Shown: positions 11,795-23,354 of the stretch, one piece after another
How the letters are laid out: each line of letters starts with the position of its first letter
Position numbering within the stretch: position 1 is the first letter of the stretch
Assembly: GCA_030998015.1 (NCBI GenBank)
Contig: JARWMV010000235.1
Span: forward strand, 1,426,001-1,490,000
Direction of reading: 5' to 3'
Length of the DNA: 64,000 bases
From: Ceratorhiza oryzae-sativae
Taxonomy: Eukaryota > Basidiomycota > Agaricomycetes > Cantharellales > Ceratobasidiaceae
The notes under the pieces: model-generated
Told to the model about the DNA's origin: nothing
The model's input: the letters and a program-made list of their open reading frames with translations, nothing else
Database searches by the model: none
Made by a program: the position numbers and the translations under genes

Positions 11795-12008
11795 TTAATT
11801 CCCAGCCTTCTGAATCTAATGAGACAGAGGACTTGGGATTAAATGCAGATGACCAGGATATACAGGCAGTACACAATTATAATGCATTAGCAAATCAAAC
11901 AATGGCTACCAAATCATTTTCTATTCAATTATCTACTAGGAATGAGCCTCTTGACCTTAAATCAATCCCTGAGGATAAAACTATTACTCTTAAAAAGGTG
12001 ATGGAACG
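11795..12008 (+). pseudogene. pol: Gypsy pol N-terminus, cut by Copia insertion
   Basis: The open reading continues from gag in the -1 frame (LNADDQDIQAVHNYN...) and is cut at codons Met-Glu-Arg by the Copia LTR. If the insertion and one copy of the 5-bp duplication are removed, this frame runs directly into the protease frame that starts on the minus strand at 35738 (MER followed by PSGTHFLG). That shows the two halves once were one gene. Confidence 0.8.
12004..12008 (+). repeat. Target-site duplication of Copia element, left copy
   Basis: GAACG immediately precedes the LTR terminus. Its complement CGTTC precedes the other Copia LTR at 35739-35743, as expected for one 5-bp duplication whose two copies were later put in opposite orientation. 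Confidence 0.85.
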
Positions 12009-12301
12009 TATTGAAACGTCTAGTGTATGTATAGTACGCTTCGGTAACTTAGCGTAGTGTATGCGAAGCGGAAGAGCTCAACAAAATGTATAATATGCAA
12101 GTGAGAGGTGAAAGTCGCTGAGTAGAGAGGCGACGCATACATTCAGTTATATAGTAAGAAACGGAGAATACAACGCATGAATAACAGGTGTATCTATCTA
12201 ATGTATCTACGAATGGAGTTAACATACGAGACTCGGGGTACATGCAGAGAGTAAGGAACAATGTCGATATAACATCGAACAATATATGGGTCAGTTCAAC
12301 A
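12009..12301 (-). mobile_element. Ty1/Copia 3' LTR (minus strand)
   Basis: 293 bp, the same length as the 5' LTR at 35744-36036, with terminal repeats TGTTGAA...TTCAATA. It is bordered by the target duplication on one side and the polypurine tract on the other, so it is the 3' LTR read on the minus strand. All 14 base differences from the 5' LTR fall at 13 CpG sites. Confidence 0.93.
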
Positions 12302-12313
12302 CTCCCCCTAACC
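12302..12313 (-). promoter_or_regulatory. Copia polypurine tract
   Basis: On the minus strand GGTTAGGGGGAG directly precedes the LTR start TGTTGAAC. This is the usual plus-strand primer position of Copia elements. Confidence 0.75.
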
Positions 12314-12319
12314 GAGCCT

Positions 12320-12689
12320 TTAGTCTTCGAAAGACTTGGCCAATGACTCGAGGTCTTGCGCTAAGAGCGCATGTGGAAAAGATTGGCCAAACGCATCTGC
12401 GTGGCGTTGAGCATGTATGCCCAAGTAAGAGTTGGCGAGGTACCAATGCTGATTATAATTCAGTGGTTTCGTGAAAGCATCGGCAAGGTTTTCCTTTGAT
12501 GGAATGAACGATACCGTTATTGTTCCTTGTTGTATCTCGTCTCAGACAAAATTGTACGGCACATCGATATGCTTTGTGCGGGTCTTGTGCGTCGGGTTGT
12601 GTGCAGCTTCGATAGCGGACTGGTTATCGCAGAGGATGGGCGAAGCGACAGGTGATGAATATTTGACCCTGATGTTGTCGAGGAACTGT
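12320..12689 (-). pseudogene. pol: Copia pol 3' end: C-terminal RNase H
   Basis: The minus-strand reading gives QFLDNIRVKY, then DNQSAIEAA, RTKHIDVPYNF and ENLADAFTKPL, the conserved C-terminal RNase H blocks of Copia polyproteins, and ends in TAA just before the polypurine tract. One in-frame TGA (12542-12544) sits where Arg (CGA) is expected. The upstream part of the same RNase H is not here but at 40834-41010 on the plus strand, so this is a fragment separated by rearrangement. Confidence 0.88.
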
Positions 12690-12695
12690 GATATT
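12685..12695. other. Left breakpoint of inferred inversion
   Basis: Copia RNase H homology on the minus strand stops here, and the adjacent sequence to the right has no Copia similarity. The missing upstream codons resume within a few residues at 41010 on the plus strand. Confidence 0.7.
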
Positions 12696-12800
12696 ATTGA
12701 TGATATTTTTTCATTATACAGAAACTGCCTTTTCTGGACAATCCCCGTTAGTGGTTTCAATATTCAATTTTTACCGTTGCTTCTGTTTACCTAGTTTTTA

Positions 12801-13767
12801 CTAGTGCCCAATGTGTTTACGAATGGATGCGTAATCATACTCCCTTCGAGTATGTGGATTATATACGTCGTCCCAGTCGGGGGTGCTCGTAGTTCTGATG
12901 ATATTTACTTGCATTGATGGCACGACCGAGTCTATTCGAATTGCCTCCAACGCTTCAGGGTAAGGTTTCCTACGCCCATGTGATTGCCTATTGATGACCA
13001 TTCTAAAACAGAGTGTTAGGAGCGATGTCAAGCGTTGTATGTAGTCGTATTCTTTTTTTTCATAGTCTGGCCGATGAAGAGAGGAAAAACACAACACCCA
13101 AACGCCTTGAACAAGGATCCCACTCACAATACACGTCTTGCTGTCCCGATGAAAGGGCTCAAAAATGCTAGTGCAGGAAGAGAGGTAAACTAGCTACGTT
13201 CTTCAGAACTAATGAGGCGGAGCCCTAGAATGGACGAATCTGATCATACAGTGATAGGAGTAGGAAAGTAGAAGTAGAAGCAGAAGTAGGATGGATTTGA
13301 CTTTTGCTTTCGATGTTTCTGAAAACGAATAAATAGCCAAATTGTAGTAAACGAACGGACTTACTGCTTGAGATAACGCCCGATCCTTTTGCCGGCTCGC
13401 GTACGCATAGTTCAAAGCTATAGTCAGAATCGAGAATGTGAGAGTACCTGACAATTACGACTGCCCAAATACGCATATACAGATAGGCGGATAGGAAAGG
13501 ATTCGATATCACCGCTGGCATCCCAAGAAAATGCCTCTGCCAGGTGCCCTCTCTTCCCATGGCGAGCCCCACGCTTCCTTTAGACGCCTCGCAAAGTACC
13601 ATATGCGATCCAGCAGTTCGCTGAATTCTACTTGCCCTAGGGGGAAATTGCCAGGGCGTTGCCGGCTCCAATTGATGAACCTGTCGGTTATCAGACTCCG
13701 ACAGTGTGCGAATTAGAATCGCTGCCGCATAAGGCCATTGTATTCCAATTGACCAAATAGATACCAC
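12801..13767 (-). pseudogene. Possible decayed gene, unassigned
   Basis: Two minus-strand open stretches, 180 codons (13225-13767) and 108 codons (12801-13127), with GT/AG positions between them. The first includes a hydrophobic segment (YLYMRIWAVVIV), the second a basic C-terminal-like tail. They could be the end of a multi-spanning membrane protein like the DUF6533 gene next door, but no motif proves this. Treat as tentative. Confidence 0.25.
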
Positions 13768-14032
13768 ATGTTGGATGTAGGCTTGGGATTAGGTAAAACA
13801 GCCACAATGCGGCACTTGACCACTCTGAGTAGGCATCGGGCGTTCGTCATATTCAGATGTTTCAGCTGCTTGATAGCCAATGGTTCGGCAACTATAAAGC
13901 AGGTGATACATCCTTGGTGGATCCCCATCGCTCACATTCCTGAACTCTCTACACATTTGTACGTATATCATTAACTCAATGTCTTCGGTACAGCAGGGTA
14001 TTGCGACCTTGATAGGGGGTCTTCTCGTACAA

Positions 14033-15369
14033 ATGAATTTTGCAGCATCTCTAGCAGGTTGGCGATCTATCACCCAACTTGTCCCGTAACTGAATCCTAT
14101 TTTTTGAAGTTGTTTCGTGGACACTACTATTATATGATTGGATTCTGAACATTGATCTGGAGGTAAAGTATATATGGTCAGCACCTTGGAAGCCTGGGCG
14201 TATACTCTATCACTTTAACCGGATATGGCCGATAATTCTCCTTGGGTGCGTTTCTTTCTCACCTTTGAGACTTTTGCTAACTGATTACACCATCGCGACT
14301 CAGGACAGCGGTCCCCAGTAAGAGTTCGAGCTCTTATAGTTTAAGCGGCGCTAACCTAACCCAGTATATCTTTTCACTCCCTCACCATCGCCCGAAGTAA
14401 GTGGGGTTATGCTCAGGTATACAGAACTTCTGAATCCCATGCGCTCTCAGTTGTGAGGACCAAAAAGACGCCAATTCGTTTAGACTGACAGTGTTTCACT
14501 ACAGCTGTAAAAGAGCCACGCTGTACTATGCATACGGGGTTTGGGCCGAGTGTGCTGGTATATATTGTGGGTGATGTAATGCTTCTAATTCTCTGCACCT
14601 ATCTCACGGGGTGGGACGATTCAGTTATTCTCTTGCTAAGGCTTTGGGCACTATACAGCAAAAGGTGAGGCGGGGCTGCCTTCAACGTTTTTTTTTTCAA
14701 GTTGAAAATCTTGCGAAGAGCAATTCTATAGTATGTATCGGCTTGGCGACCATTTGCCGCCCTAATTTGTATCAGTGGGCTGATAGCTGGGTGGTGTACT
14801 TCGGTTACGCTATCGGGCGTGTTTGTAGCGATCACAATGAAAGTAAGTCTCTGATGAGCCGCCCTAGATTTGGGTTTGAATATTTGTATGCAGGATACGA
14901 TTTACTTCAAAAACCCTGGTATGAGCATCCGAGTTTTTACTAACCAGTATATTTGGCCTGATAGGCAGCTTTTGCCCACAGTCCCAACCATATTTACACA
15001 TGGGTGCACCCTTATTCTCCCACCCAGACTGTGGCTAATCTACGTAGTCCCTCTCATTTACGATACGACCTTTTTCACGCTGACTGTGTGGAGGGTTTGG
15101 ATTCTCAGTAAAGAATACGGCTCAACGCCCCTCATGAAGCGATTAGTCGAGAAGTGAGTTGTTCCGATTAACATTTTCGCCAGTCTCTATACGAGCTATG
15201 TTTACTGACAATCAGGATGGCGGTCTTAGTGGTGCCGTTCAGTCAGGCGTACTGGTTACATGCATGTTGTTTGCATGCATTGGTTGTAGATTCGAGACTA
15301 TCAGAGTTGCCTCAAATGGGTCCGGGTAGGCGTTCATGGCACTCGGCAAAGGCCACACCGTTGAATTAA
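14033..15369 (+). pseudogene. DUF6533-type multi-spanning membrane protein (probably broken)
   Basis: The reading near 14118-14225 gives the hallmark of the basidiomycete DUF6533 family: hydrophobic segment, then LYDWILNIDLEVKYIW and PGRILYHFNRIWPIILLG, followed by a GTGCGT intron donor. Further spliced segments encode transmembrane stretches (VLVYIVGDVMLLIL, ILLLRLWALYSK near 14630, WLIYVVPLIYDTTFF near 15050) in the order usual for the family. An in-frame TAG near 14728 and an unclear first exon mean an intact product cannot be built. The ATG at 14033 and the stop at 15369 are best guesses. The family's function is unknown. Confidence 0.55.
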
Positions 15370-15865
15370 CTAATTATATGCTAGAATTCTTGGGGCCATA
15401 TCCAGCGTAGCGTGCAGCCGCATCATGTTTTCGCTCTATACACTCAATGAAGATCAGAGGCAACAGCCCATTTCGGCTACCGCAGGGAAGGATACTGGTG
15501 GGGATATCCACTTTGCTGTGCCCATGGAGGATATGAATAGCACGGGGCGCGTCGGGGATGAAAGGAATTCTGCTCGATCGGCTGTGTAACAAAACAAATA
15601 AGATAGGATAGTTATAAGGTTCATCCCAATGGATAAGATGTCCACCATAAAAAAAGGAATTTTACGACGGGTAGTCGACCCGGATTTGAGTCATCGCCCT
15701 CGCCTCTAAGCAATCGCATACACACCATTAAATGCCTTATAAATAGCCCCTACAAGAGCTCGGCTCTATCATAGCTCACAATCCGTCGCCTCTCAGAACG
15801 ACAGGAATCCATCTATTGTTTGTGAGTATAATTCAGTTGAAACAGCGAACCAAAATAGGCACTAT
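15370..15865. other. Intergenic, no gene recognised
   Basis: Only short ORFs without domains. It lies 3' to both the DUF6533-like gene and LYS2, which converge here. Confidence 0.5.
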
Positions 15866-18800
15866 CTAGTGGCCTGTGCTCCGTCCCACAGCCCTTCCTG
15901 CGCCCGTCAACTCAGGCAAAGGACTCCCCTTACCCGCTTCTGGAGCAGGCAAGAATCCCACCTTCACCAACCAGGCCAAGTACATCCCCATCAAGTCCTC
16001 GTCTACTGTCATCAACTCCCTCTCTCCGCCCTGTCTGAGAATACTCGTCGTGTTTGAATCGTCCAGTTCGGCGCTCTTGGTACTCGTCGGAAGATCGTCC
16101 AGAACGAAATGAAGGAGCGGATACAATGCATTATCTTGTGCGTCGATCACATGTTGCTCGAGTCGAGTACGCCATACAGGGTAGTCGACCTGAGTCGTGT
16201 TGTAGCCGTACTTGGATAGCGTGCCAAACAGACCATTGTAGCGAACCGTAGGGCGGGCAGTGATATGAAGAACGGTGAAAGGTGGCGCGTCAACGCTGGG
16301 ACTCGCGGTGGTGGAAGCCGAGGGAGGAGTGAGCGCAGCGAGGGTAACACAGGTAGCTACGTGATCGACCGGAACCATATTCACGGTGTTGTTCATGTCG
16401 GGTACTAGGCCAAGTTGTACGCAGCCCTTGACTAGCCGCCAGATGAAGTCATCCGTGTTCGTCACTGAGACGAGTGTTAATGTTGATTAACATTGTACCC
16501 AAGCCACTCACCCGCAAACTTGGAATCTCCAACCACGTAGCCCGGTCGGACCACTCGGCATGGTAACCCGCGGCGAGACGCCTCCATGAGCACCTTTTCG
16601 GAAACCCATTTAGTCTGACCGTATCCAGTCTTCAGGTCGACGCGAGCACCTTCGAGGTCATCCGATTCGAGGACACCAAGGCCACCTGATGCAAGAGACG
16701 AATCCGACAACCGGACATAGTACTCGGTATCAAGCGCAGACGTTGACGAGACAAACGAGACCATCTTTGGTTTCCCCGTTGACGCAAAATCGACTACCGA
16801 TATAGTAGACAGAACGTTGGCCGATCGTAGTTTAGCGTAGGGATAAACCCAATGTACCTACGAGGAAACAATATAGCTATCACCCGCATATAGTTATGTA
16901 TACACCTACCATCGCTCCGTTATGAACAACCGCATCCGCCTCCTGTGTAACTCTACTCCAAGTCGCCTCGTCCAAACCTAATTTTTCGGCGGCCAAGTCT
17001 CCTGCGACCGTCTCGAGCCGTCCTTGGCTGACCCAATCTTCTAACCATAGATCGCGATCGGTCATACTATCCTTCAACCTCGCAGCAGCAGATGCATCAT
17101 CTTTGGCTCGTACATGACAAATAACCTTCTTGACCCTGTCAGAACGGGAGAGTAGGTCTCTGAGGATAAACGCGCCCAAGAAACCAGTGGCACCGGTGAG
17201 GAACACCGTCAGAGGCCCAGTCGCGAACGTTTCGGGAAGCGCGGCATATTGATCCTTGAGCATCGGCAATAGGACATCCAAATCGGCGGCATAGTTTATT
17301 ATGGCAGGCTCCTCTGCGATGGTCGCTTCCTTGGTCGCTTGTGGTTTCTCCTTGGCGATTCCAAAGTCTTCCCCTCGCAGTACATCGATTTCTTTCGCAA
17401 GTCCTCGAATCGTTGGTTTATCAAAGACCAAACCAAGAGGAGCTGGGACAACGAATTGCTTGCGAATATCGAATACGAGACGAGTAGCCAGAATCGAGTG
17501 ACCGCCGAGATCGAAAAAGTTTTCGTCAAGAGGTATAGACGAAGGAGGACTCGGGAGGAGAGATTGCCAGATTGAATGAAGCTTGGATTCGGTAGGAGAG
17601 AGCTTGTGCTTGGAGGCGCTATAACTTGCGGTGGCCTCGACGGTATCTGGGAAGGGAAGTGCCGGCTTGTCGATCTTGCCGTTGGGATTGAGAGGCATCC
17701 TGTTAAGCGGAACGAATACTGTGGGCGTGTTAGCGCATATATCTATAATTTGAAAACTAATCGACCTACATGATGGCACGCTATAGCTCGGCAGTTTCTT
17801 CTTCAAGTGCTCACGGATGTTTTTGATCAGGCGGTGATACACCTTGAGTCCCCTGGCCAAACCCTTCCCGCCCGCAGCAGGGCTATCCTCTTCCTCTCCA
17901 GCAGAGCTCATAAACTCGTCCACGCCTTTGCCAGTCGCAGGCACAAAATAACTGATGAGCACCTTTTCCTCGTTCTTGTCCCTTCGCACGAGCGTAACGT
18001 TCTCCCGGACATACGGATGTTGACTCAGATGCGTATCAATCTCACCCAACTCGATTCGGAATCCTCGAATCTTGACTTGGTCGTCTGCGCGTCCCGTGCA
18101 CTCGACTCGCCCTTCGGCGTCATACCGCCCCAAATCGCCGGTGCGGTACATCCGATCCCTGACGCCCTTCCAGAAGCGCGCTTCAGGTCCGGCGGCGGCG
18201 CCATCCCGTGGCTGTCGGATCGTATCCTCCCGAACACGTCCGGCGCCGAACCAGTTGTCGACAAACTTTTCGGCGCTCGCCGCAGCGTCGAGATAACCCT
18301 CCGCCAACCCGCCGGACCGGACGTAGATTTCACCGATTTCTCCAACGGCGCAAGGAACGTTCCGGTCGTTTCGGTTCACGACCAGAAGCTGGACGTCGAT
18401 CATCCCTTCACCCGCGGGCATGATGTCCTTTTGACTCGCGAGAAAGGAAGCGTCGTCGTTGACGCTTGGAATGGCAAAGTAGGACACGGCCCGTTGGGTT
18501 TCGGTGGTGCCATACATGTTGATGATGCGGACGTTGGCGGCGAGGGATTGAAGCCGGAGGCAGTCGCGTTTGGTAAGGATGTCCCCCACAAAGAATGCAT
18601 TGCGCAAAGTAGGAATTTGCCTAGTGGCTTGAGCAGAGAGTAGTTGGCCCATGGCGGGCGTGAGGTGAGTCACAGTCACTTTACTATCTGCCATCCATTC
18701 TGCGAGACGCCGGGGGTACCGATGTCATCGGCTGTGGGGACATGTAGCTGGGCGCCAAAGAAAAGCGGAGTAAACACTAACGGACGAGTCATGTTAGCCA

Positions 18801-20502
18801 TAGTCATACCATAACTCCCATTGTTGAACTCACTATCACGCTGAATCGGATCATGAGCGATGCCGCTTAGCATCGTAAACACGCTATGCTCAGATAGACC
18901 GAATCGTTCGCCCATCCATGGAAAGAAATGGGTAAGACTGTAGTGCCTGCCCTTGACGCCCTTTGGTATCCCAGTACTCCCGCTCGTAAAACTCAGAGTG
19001 CCAACACTATCCGGTCCAAGGACTACTCTCGGATCTGTGTCCGCGAGATGCCTTGATGGCTCCAACACATCTGTCGGAGCCACGTCGGGAACCGTTCCTC
19101 CAGCGATCCGAGGAACAGCGTTGTCATCCAGGAATTCCAAAGCTGGTACTTCCACCCGAATCGCCAGTTCGTTTGTGATGAATTCTCGGACGGTTGGGTG
19201 AATAGCTCCTGCGCCACGGAGTACTATCAGTCCTCGGGGTTTCGCGACCTTTAGGTAAACAGTTTGCCGAGTTGGAGGGTATGCGGGGTCTATCACAAAT
19301 CTTCATGAGTGGATGTATGCATAGCACCAGTGTAAAAGACACACCGATAACTGAAAATGTGGCGCCAACTTTGAGAATAGCCATGACAGCCACCACCATC
19401 TCGACACTTCGATATGCATACACCATCACAACTTCTTCGCGCTGAACGCCTCCCTTGAGCAAGTGATGAGCTAGTACATTGCTCGCGTGCAGAATATCCG
19501 CATAAGTGTAGACGCGCGTCTGCTGGGCTCCACCAAATGACTCGGCAGGAATGCTTTGCACGACGCAAGTTCGATCGGGATGTTGGCGTGCATTAGAGGA
19601 AAATACATCGGTGATCGCGCCTTTCCAGTCGCACCAATTGAGATCGGCGGCGGGGTCAGGTAGAGCCCGGCGCTGGGACGGTGTTACAAGCGCGACAGCG
19701 CCAATCGGTCTGAGTGGGTCCGCAGAAACGGCCTTGAGCAAAGTGGCAAGTTGATCGAACAGGAACGTGATCCTGGCGGAAGCGAATAGGAGCGAGTTGT
19801 ATGATACCGTAGCCCTAGCCGAGGAACGAGAGGAGCACGAGAAGATATCGGCGGTCGGGTGACGAACATGGTGAGATCGGATGTCAGATCTGTCGATCGC
19901 AAAAAGGCGCCCTGTGGTGCATCAGTCTCGTCAAAGAACCGAACTCGGAAGAGTGGGGCATGGGGTGATTCGGTATCTCGACCTTTGAGCAGCGCTTGTG
20001 CGATCACGTCAAACGGGACGATATCTGCTTCCGCCAGTTTTTCGACAGACTGGACGCGACGGACGATTGCCCAGAACGGGTCACTAGGTTCGATAGTAAC
20101 TCGAATGAACAGCGGGTCTGGAGCAGTAGCAGAAGAAGAGCCTATCACAATATCTGTGTCACCAGTGTACCGATGCAGCAAAACGATGAACGCTGAGAGC
20201 AGCAAGTGGAAGGGAGTCGGCCTGTCCTGGGAGCCTGAGTCAGAGTCACCATCTGCACGAGGGGCCTCGGGCTCGTCTTCATAGATCGCTAGCTTTAACA
20301 GTCCGAGGGATGTGTCGTCGGTGAGCTGGTATGTCTGCACGGCTTCCACTAGACGATTTGTTGGAGGTCTGGGATAGTCTGTGGGAAGCGCAATCGACGG
20401 AAGATTCTGTAGTCGTCCGACAACGCGGGCTAGCCGCGCTGGGTCGACGCCGATGGTCATTTTTGTGGTGGTGTACACCAAGGCTGGGATGGCTGGAGTC
20501 AT
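15866..20502 (-). CDS. LYS2: L-2-aminoadipate reductase (LYS2), two apparent frameshifts
   Basis: Large lysine-biosynthesis enzyme that adenylates alpha-aminoadipate, loads it on a carrier domain and reduces it to the semialdehyde with NADPH. Motifs in order: condensation-like N-terminus; adenylation domain with [31 protein letters not shown] and [17 protein letters not shown]; carrier domain [14 protein letters not shown] with the pantetheine serine; reductase domain with [19 protein letters not shown]. Six exons: 20502-19345, 19289-18834, 18776-17770, 17718-16910, 16857-16512, 16464-15866; introns 47-57 nt, all GT-AG. One base appears missing near 19805-19809 and another near 18710-18715 (in a C/G run); with both allowed the protein is about 1458 residues, normal for the family. 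Start chosen at the first ATG of the open frame; a second is at 20460. It may be functional if the frameshifts are consensus errors. Confidence 0.93.
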
Positions 20503-20690
20503 CCGGTTCGAATAATTCTCCAAGTCCGACAGCGCCGAAATGAGGACTCAGTGTCACGTGGTACCACTAAGCTTGAGCGAACAGTGAGGCCCTCGCCGCC
20601 GCAGTCCAGTCACAGTGCGGATGCCCGTGGCCTATGATATAAAGCCATTTATTCTCGCATAGCCGATAGTCGCTCCTCTCCCTGCCTCAC
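20503..20690. promoter_or_regulatory. Short divergent promoter between LYS2 and F-box gene
   Basis: 188 bp separate the two divergent start codons. It contains CACGTG (20555-20560), a GGACTCA one mismatch from the Gcn4/CpcA site TGACTCA (20544-20550), and an ATATAAAG TATA-like element around 20637-20644 on the F-box side. Factor binding is inferred only from motif resemblance. Confidence 0.4.
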
Positions 20691-22284
20691 ATGACCAACC
20701 TGCCGGATCTACCCGACGAGGTGCTGCACCATATCATATCCCTCTTCGCCGCCCCCAGGCCTGGGCTGCACCCGTTCTGGTCCCGTGGAATAGATTCACG
20801 TACACTCCTACCGTCAAGTGCCGATAACGACACGCACAAGGGACTCGTTCGAGGACAGTTTCAGGTTGCGAAGCAGCTTTGCCTGGTTTCCAAGCGACTG
20901 AAAAACGTTTGCTTGGCCTTGATATGGTCTAGATTTCAATGCGGCACTCTCACAGGTTTAGGAAACTTGAGACACGCCTCGACGAGCTGCGCAGGGCTAG
21001 CCTCTCATATTCGGTAGGTCACATCCCCGGTCACCGTCAAACATCGTTTGGAATCAAATCGTTGTGCTCGTAGACATTTGGATATCAGGCTGAGTTTCAG
21101 AGGCTCGCCGCCTCCATCGAAATATGTTCAAAGCCAGTTTGAGGCAATCTGGCCACATCTTACGTCTTTGAGCTCCGTAACGCTCGTGCTTACACCATCA
21201 TGTGTTTGTCCCGAGTGGTTCGTGAGGCAGCTTCGGGAGATGCCAACCCTTCAAACTCTCAGGTTGTGTGTCTTTGGTAACAGCATTGGGCCACACCTGC
21301 GAACATATCCCAGCTCGAAAATATCTATTTAGAGCTCCATCCACCCGATTTACACGACAACCTCGGGGAATGGGTGGCTCCTGACCAGCCACCTGAACTG
21401 CAAAGAGCGTTTTACCACGACTGGACAGGCTTATTCAACGATGCCATAGAATTTATCGAATCGAATACAACCAATCAGGGCCTCAAGAGAGTAACCTGGT
21501 TTGTACACTGGTCGCTCGTCCACTCGTTTTATCAGCACGCGGGACGACGTCAGACCGCCCCATCCAAAATCAAACACATGGAACCCTCAAGTCTACAACA
21601 GATCTCCTGCCTTCCCTTACGCTCGAATCTCAGATAGGTACCCGCCCGTTTTTGGACGCAATGCAAGGAATCCCCCTCACCGACCTCGCGTTCACTCTTA
21701 TGATTAGTCTGCTAAACGGCTCGGTCTTTCGGGCGTTTTGCTGCGCCTTTCCGGAGTTGCGGCGACTAAGGATTAAGCTACGAGCGCCGTCTCACACAGT
21801 GCAAGCCGGGATTGACGACACTCCAGAAGAATTTGAAAATGAGGCGCGTCTCTCACGAATTGCGCACATCATTATGCTCACCTGTTTTACCAGGAGGAGT
21901 TTGTCAAGGGATTGGCAAGTCTGAGCCACCTAGTGGCGTACAAGGGGCCAGTTCTGGTCCAGAGACAAAAGTTCATCCGAGCGCATCGGCCCCTGCGATC
22001 CCAAGTCAATGAATCGCTCTCGAGGCTTGTGAAATCAATACAATTCACCCAAATAAATACAGAGGCGTTGTTCCAGTTGCACATATGGACAAGTGGCGTG
22101 TATGGGCCGAAGGAATATATGGTCCTACCGGATAAAGGTCCTGGGAGACTCAATGTGAGTGTGGAAGAGTGTTGATGTCACACAACGCTCACCAATCATT
22201 GCTCTCCACGCCATTCCGCCTTCACTTTGTACCATTTAAATATCCGCTTGCTTCAATCAGGGAGATTTCTTCGATGAGCGTTAG
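20691..22284 (+). pseudogene. F-box protein gene (frameshifted)
   Basis: The N-terminus LPDLPDEVLHHIISLF matches the F-box motif that binds Skp1 in SCF ubiquitin ligases; a KQLCLVSKRLKNVC segment follows. Intron 21014-21073 (60 nt) joins in phase. Coding then continues as a protein with repeated Leu-rich segments, as in basidiomycete F-box/LRR-like families. The frame changes near 21316, near 21585 and near 21890, each by one base, with good coding character on both sides. A last intron (22155-22260) would lead to a short final exon ending at 22284. The substrate is unknown. It is either a recent pseudogene or a gene hit by indel errors. Confidence 0.6.
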
Positions 22285-23354
22285 TATCGGTAATCGGAGG
22301 ATATCATGGTTGCGGCGCAATGTTTTGCGGCTTCGATGCCTATCGGTAGGCGACTATCGTTGACGTGTAGGATAGAAGAGCAGGATGAAACTCGGGTATC
22401 GAAGTGCCGCCAGTAGTCGTAATGCGATCTCGGAGAACGAATACTCAAGTCACTATGAGCGCCTCTCGTGCCCAGCTTAGCCCACACTAGACTGACAGAA
22501 TGACTCGGTCAGCCATGAAAGGCCGCGTCCCCCACAAATTGAACATACATAGGCATGTGAGCGTCCTACGTTTCTTTCGGAGCCAGCAGCCATTCATAGC
22601 GTGTGATCCAGTGAGTGATATCTACATTTCACGCAAAAGCTAGGTAAAACACGAACCCTTGTTCTACCGCCACAAACCTCTTAGAGACTTAAGCTAGGGA
22701 CTATTTGGCTCATCCAAAAATAGCTCTAGAACCTGTCAGAAATGGCTCCGCGAGGGCCCACCGCTCTGTTTTCGTGTGATGAAAATGGCTCCCGCTAGCT
22801 CAGAAAATGACATGTTTGAACGAATCTGGCCCTAGTCAAAGGTCTCGACTACCTTCTTAGATAGTGGTTGGATCTGTAAACTGCTCTTCAGGCAATACAT
22901 AGGCTTCATGTATCAGCTTGCATTAAGATAAAAGCAAGAGCCCTACAATCTGCACATGCTTTCCCAATGGAGCTCCCGGTACAACGGACAATATATGCAT
23001 TCCTAGCAAATTGATATACCTCAGCGAAGCCTCTACGTGTGAATAAGAATCTACTTGCAATAGCGTGAAATGTGTTGAAATAGGGTTTGGGGCTTCTGCA
23101 CCCTCCAATATTTCCCGGGGGGCTTCTCCCATACCCTGGGATGCTTTCTCCGTTGTGTCATTGATTTCTGGATCAAACCCGAAAAACGACCCCCTGCTTT
23201 TGAACAGCCACCAATTCGATTAGCGTTGTCTCTGATCGATCCTGTGCACGCCCATCCATGCCCACTATAACTGCAACTTTCGACCTATTCAACAGTCCAA
23301 TTCCCCAGCCCCTACCACCACCTCCGAGTATCACGAATCTAGCAATATCGCATC
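22285..23354. other. Intergenic, no gene recognised
   Basis: About 1.07 kb with short ORFs only and no domain or splice-consistent reading seen. The last part is the likely promoter of the gene at 23355. Confidence 0.5.

Noticed and set aside
17807..18643. 278-codon plus-strand ORF
   Set aside because: Antisense to the adenylation domain of LYS2, whose motifs and introns leave no doubt about the coding strand.
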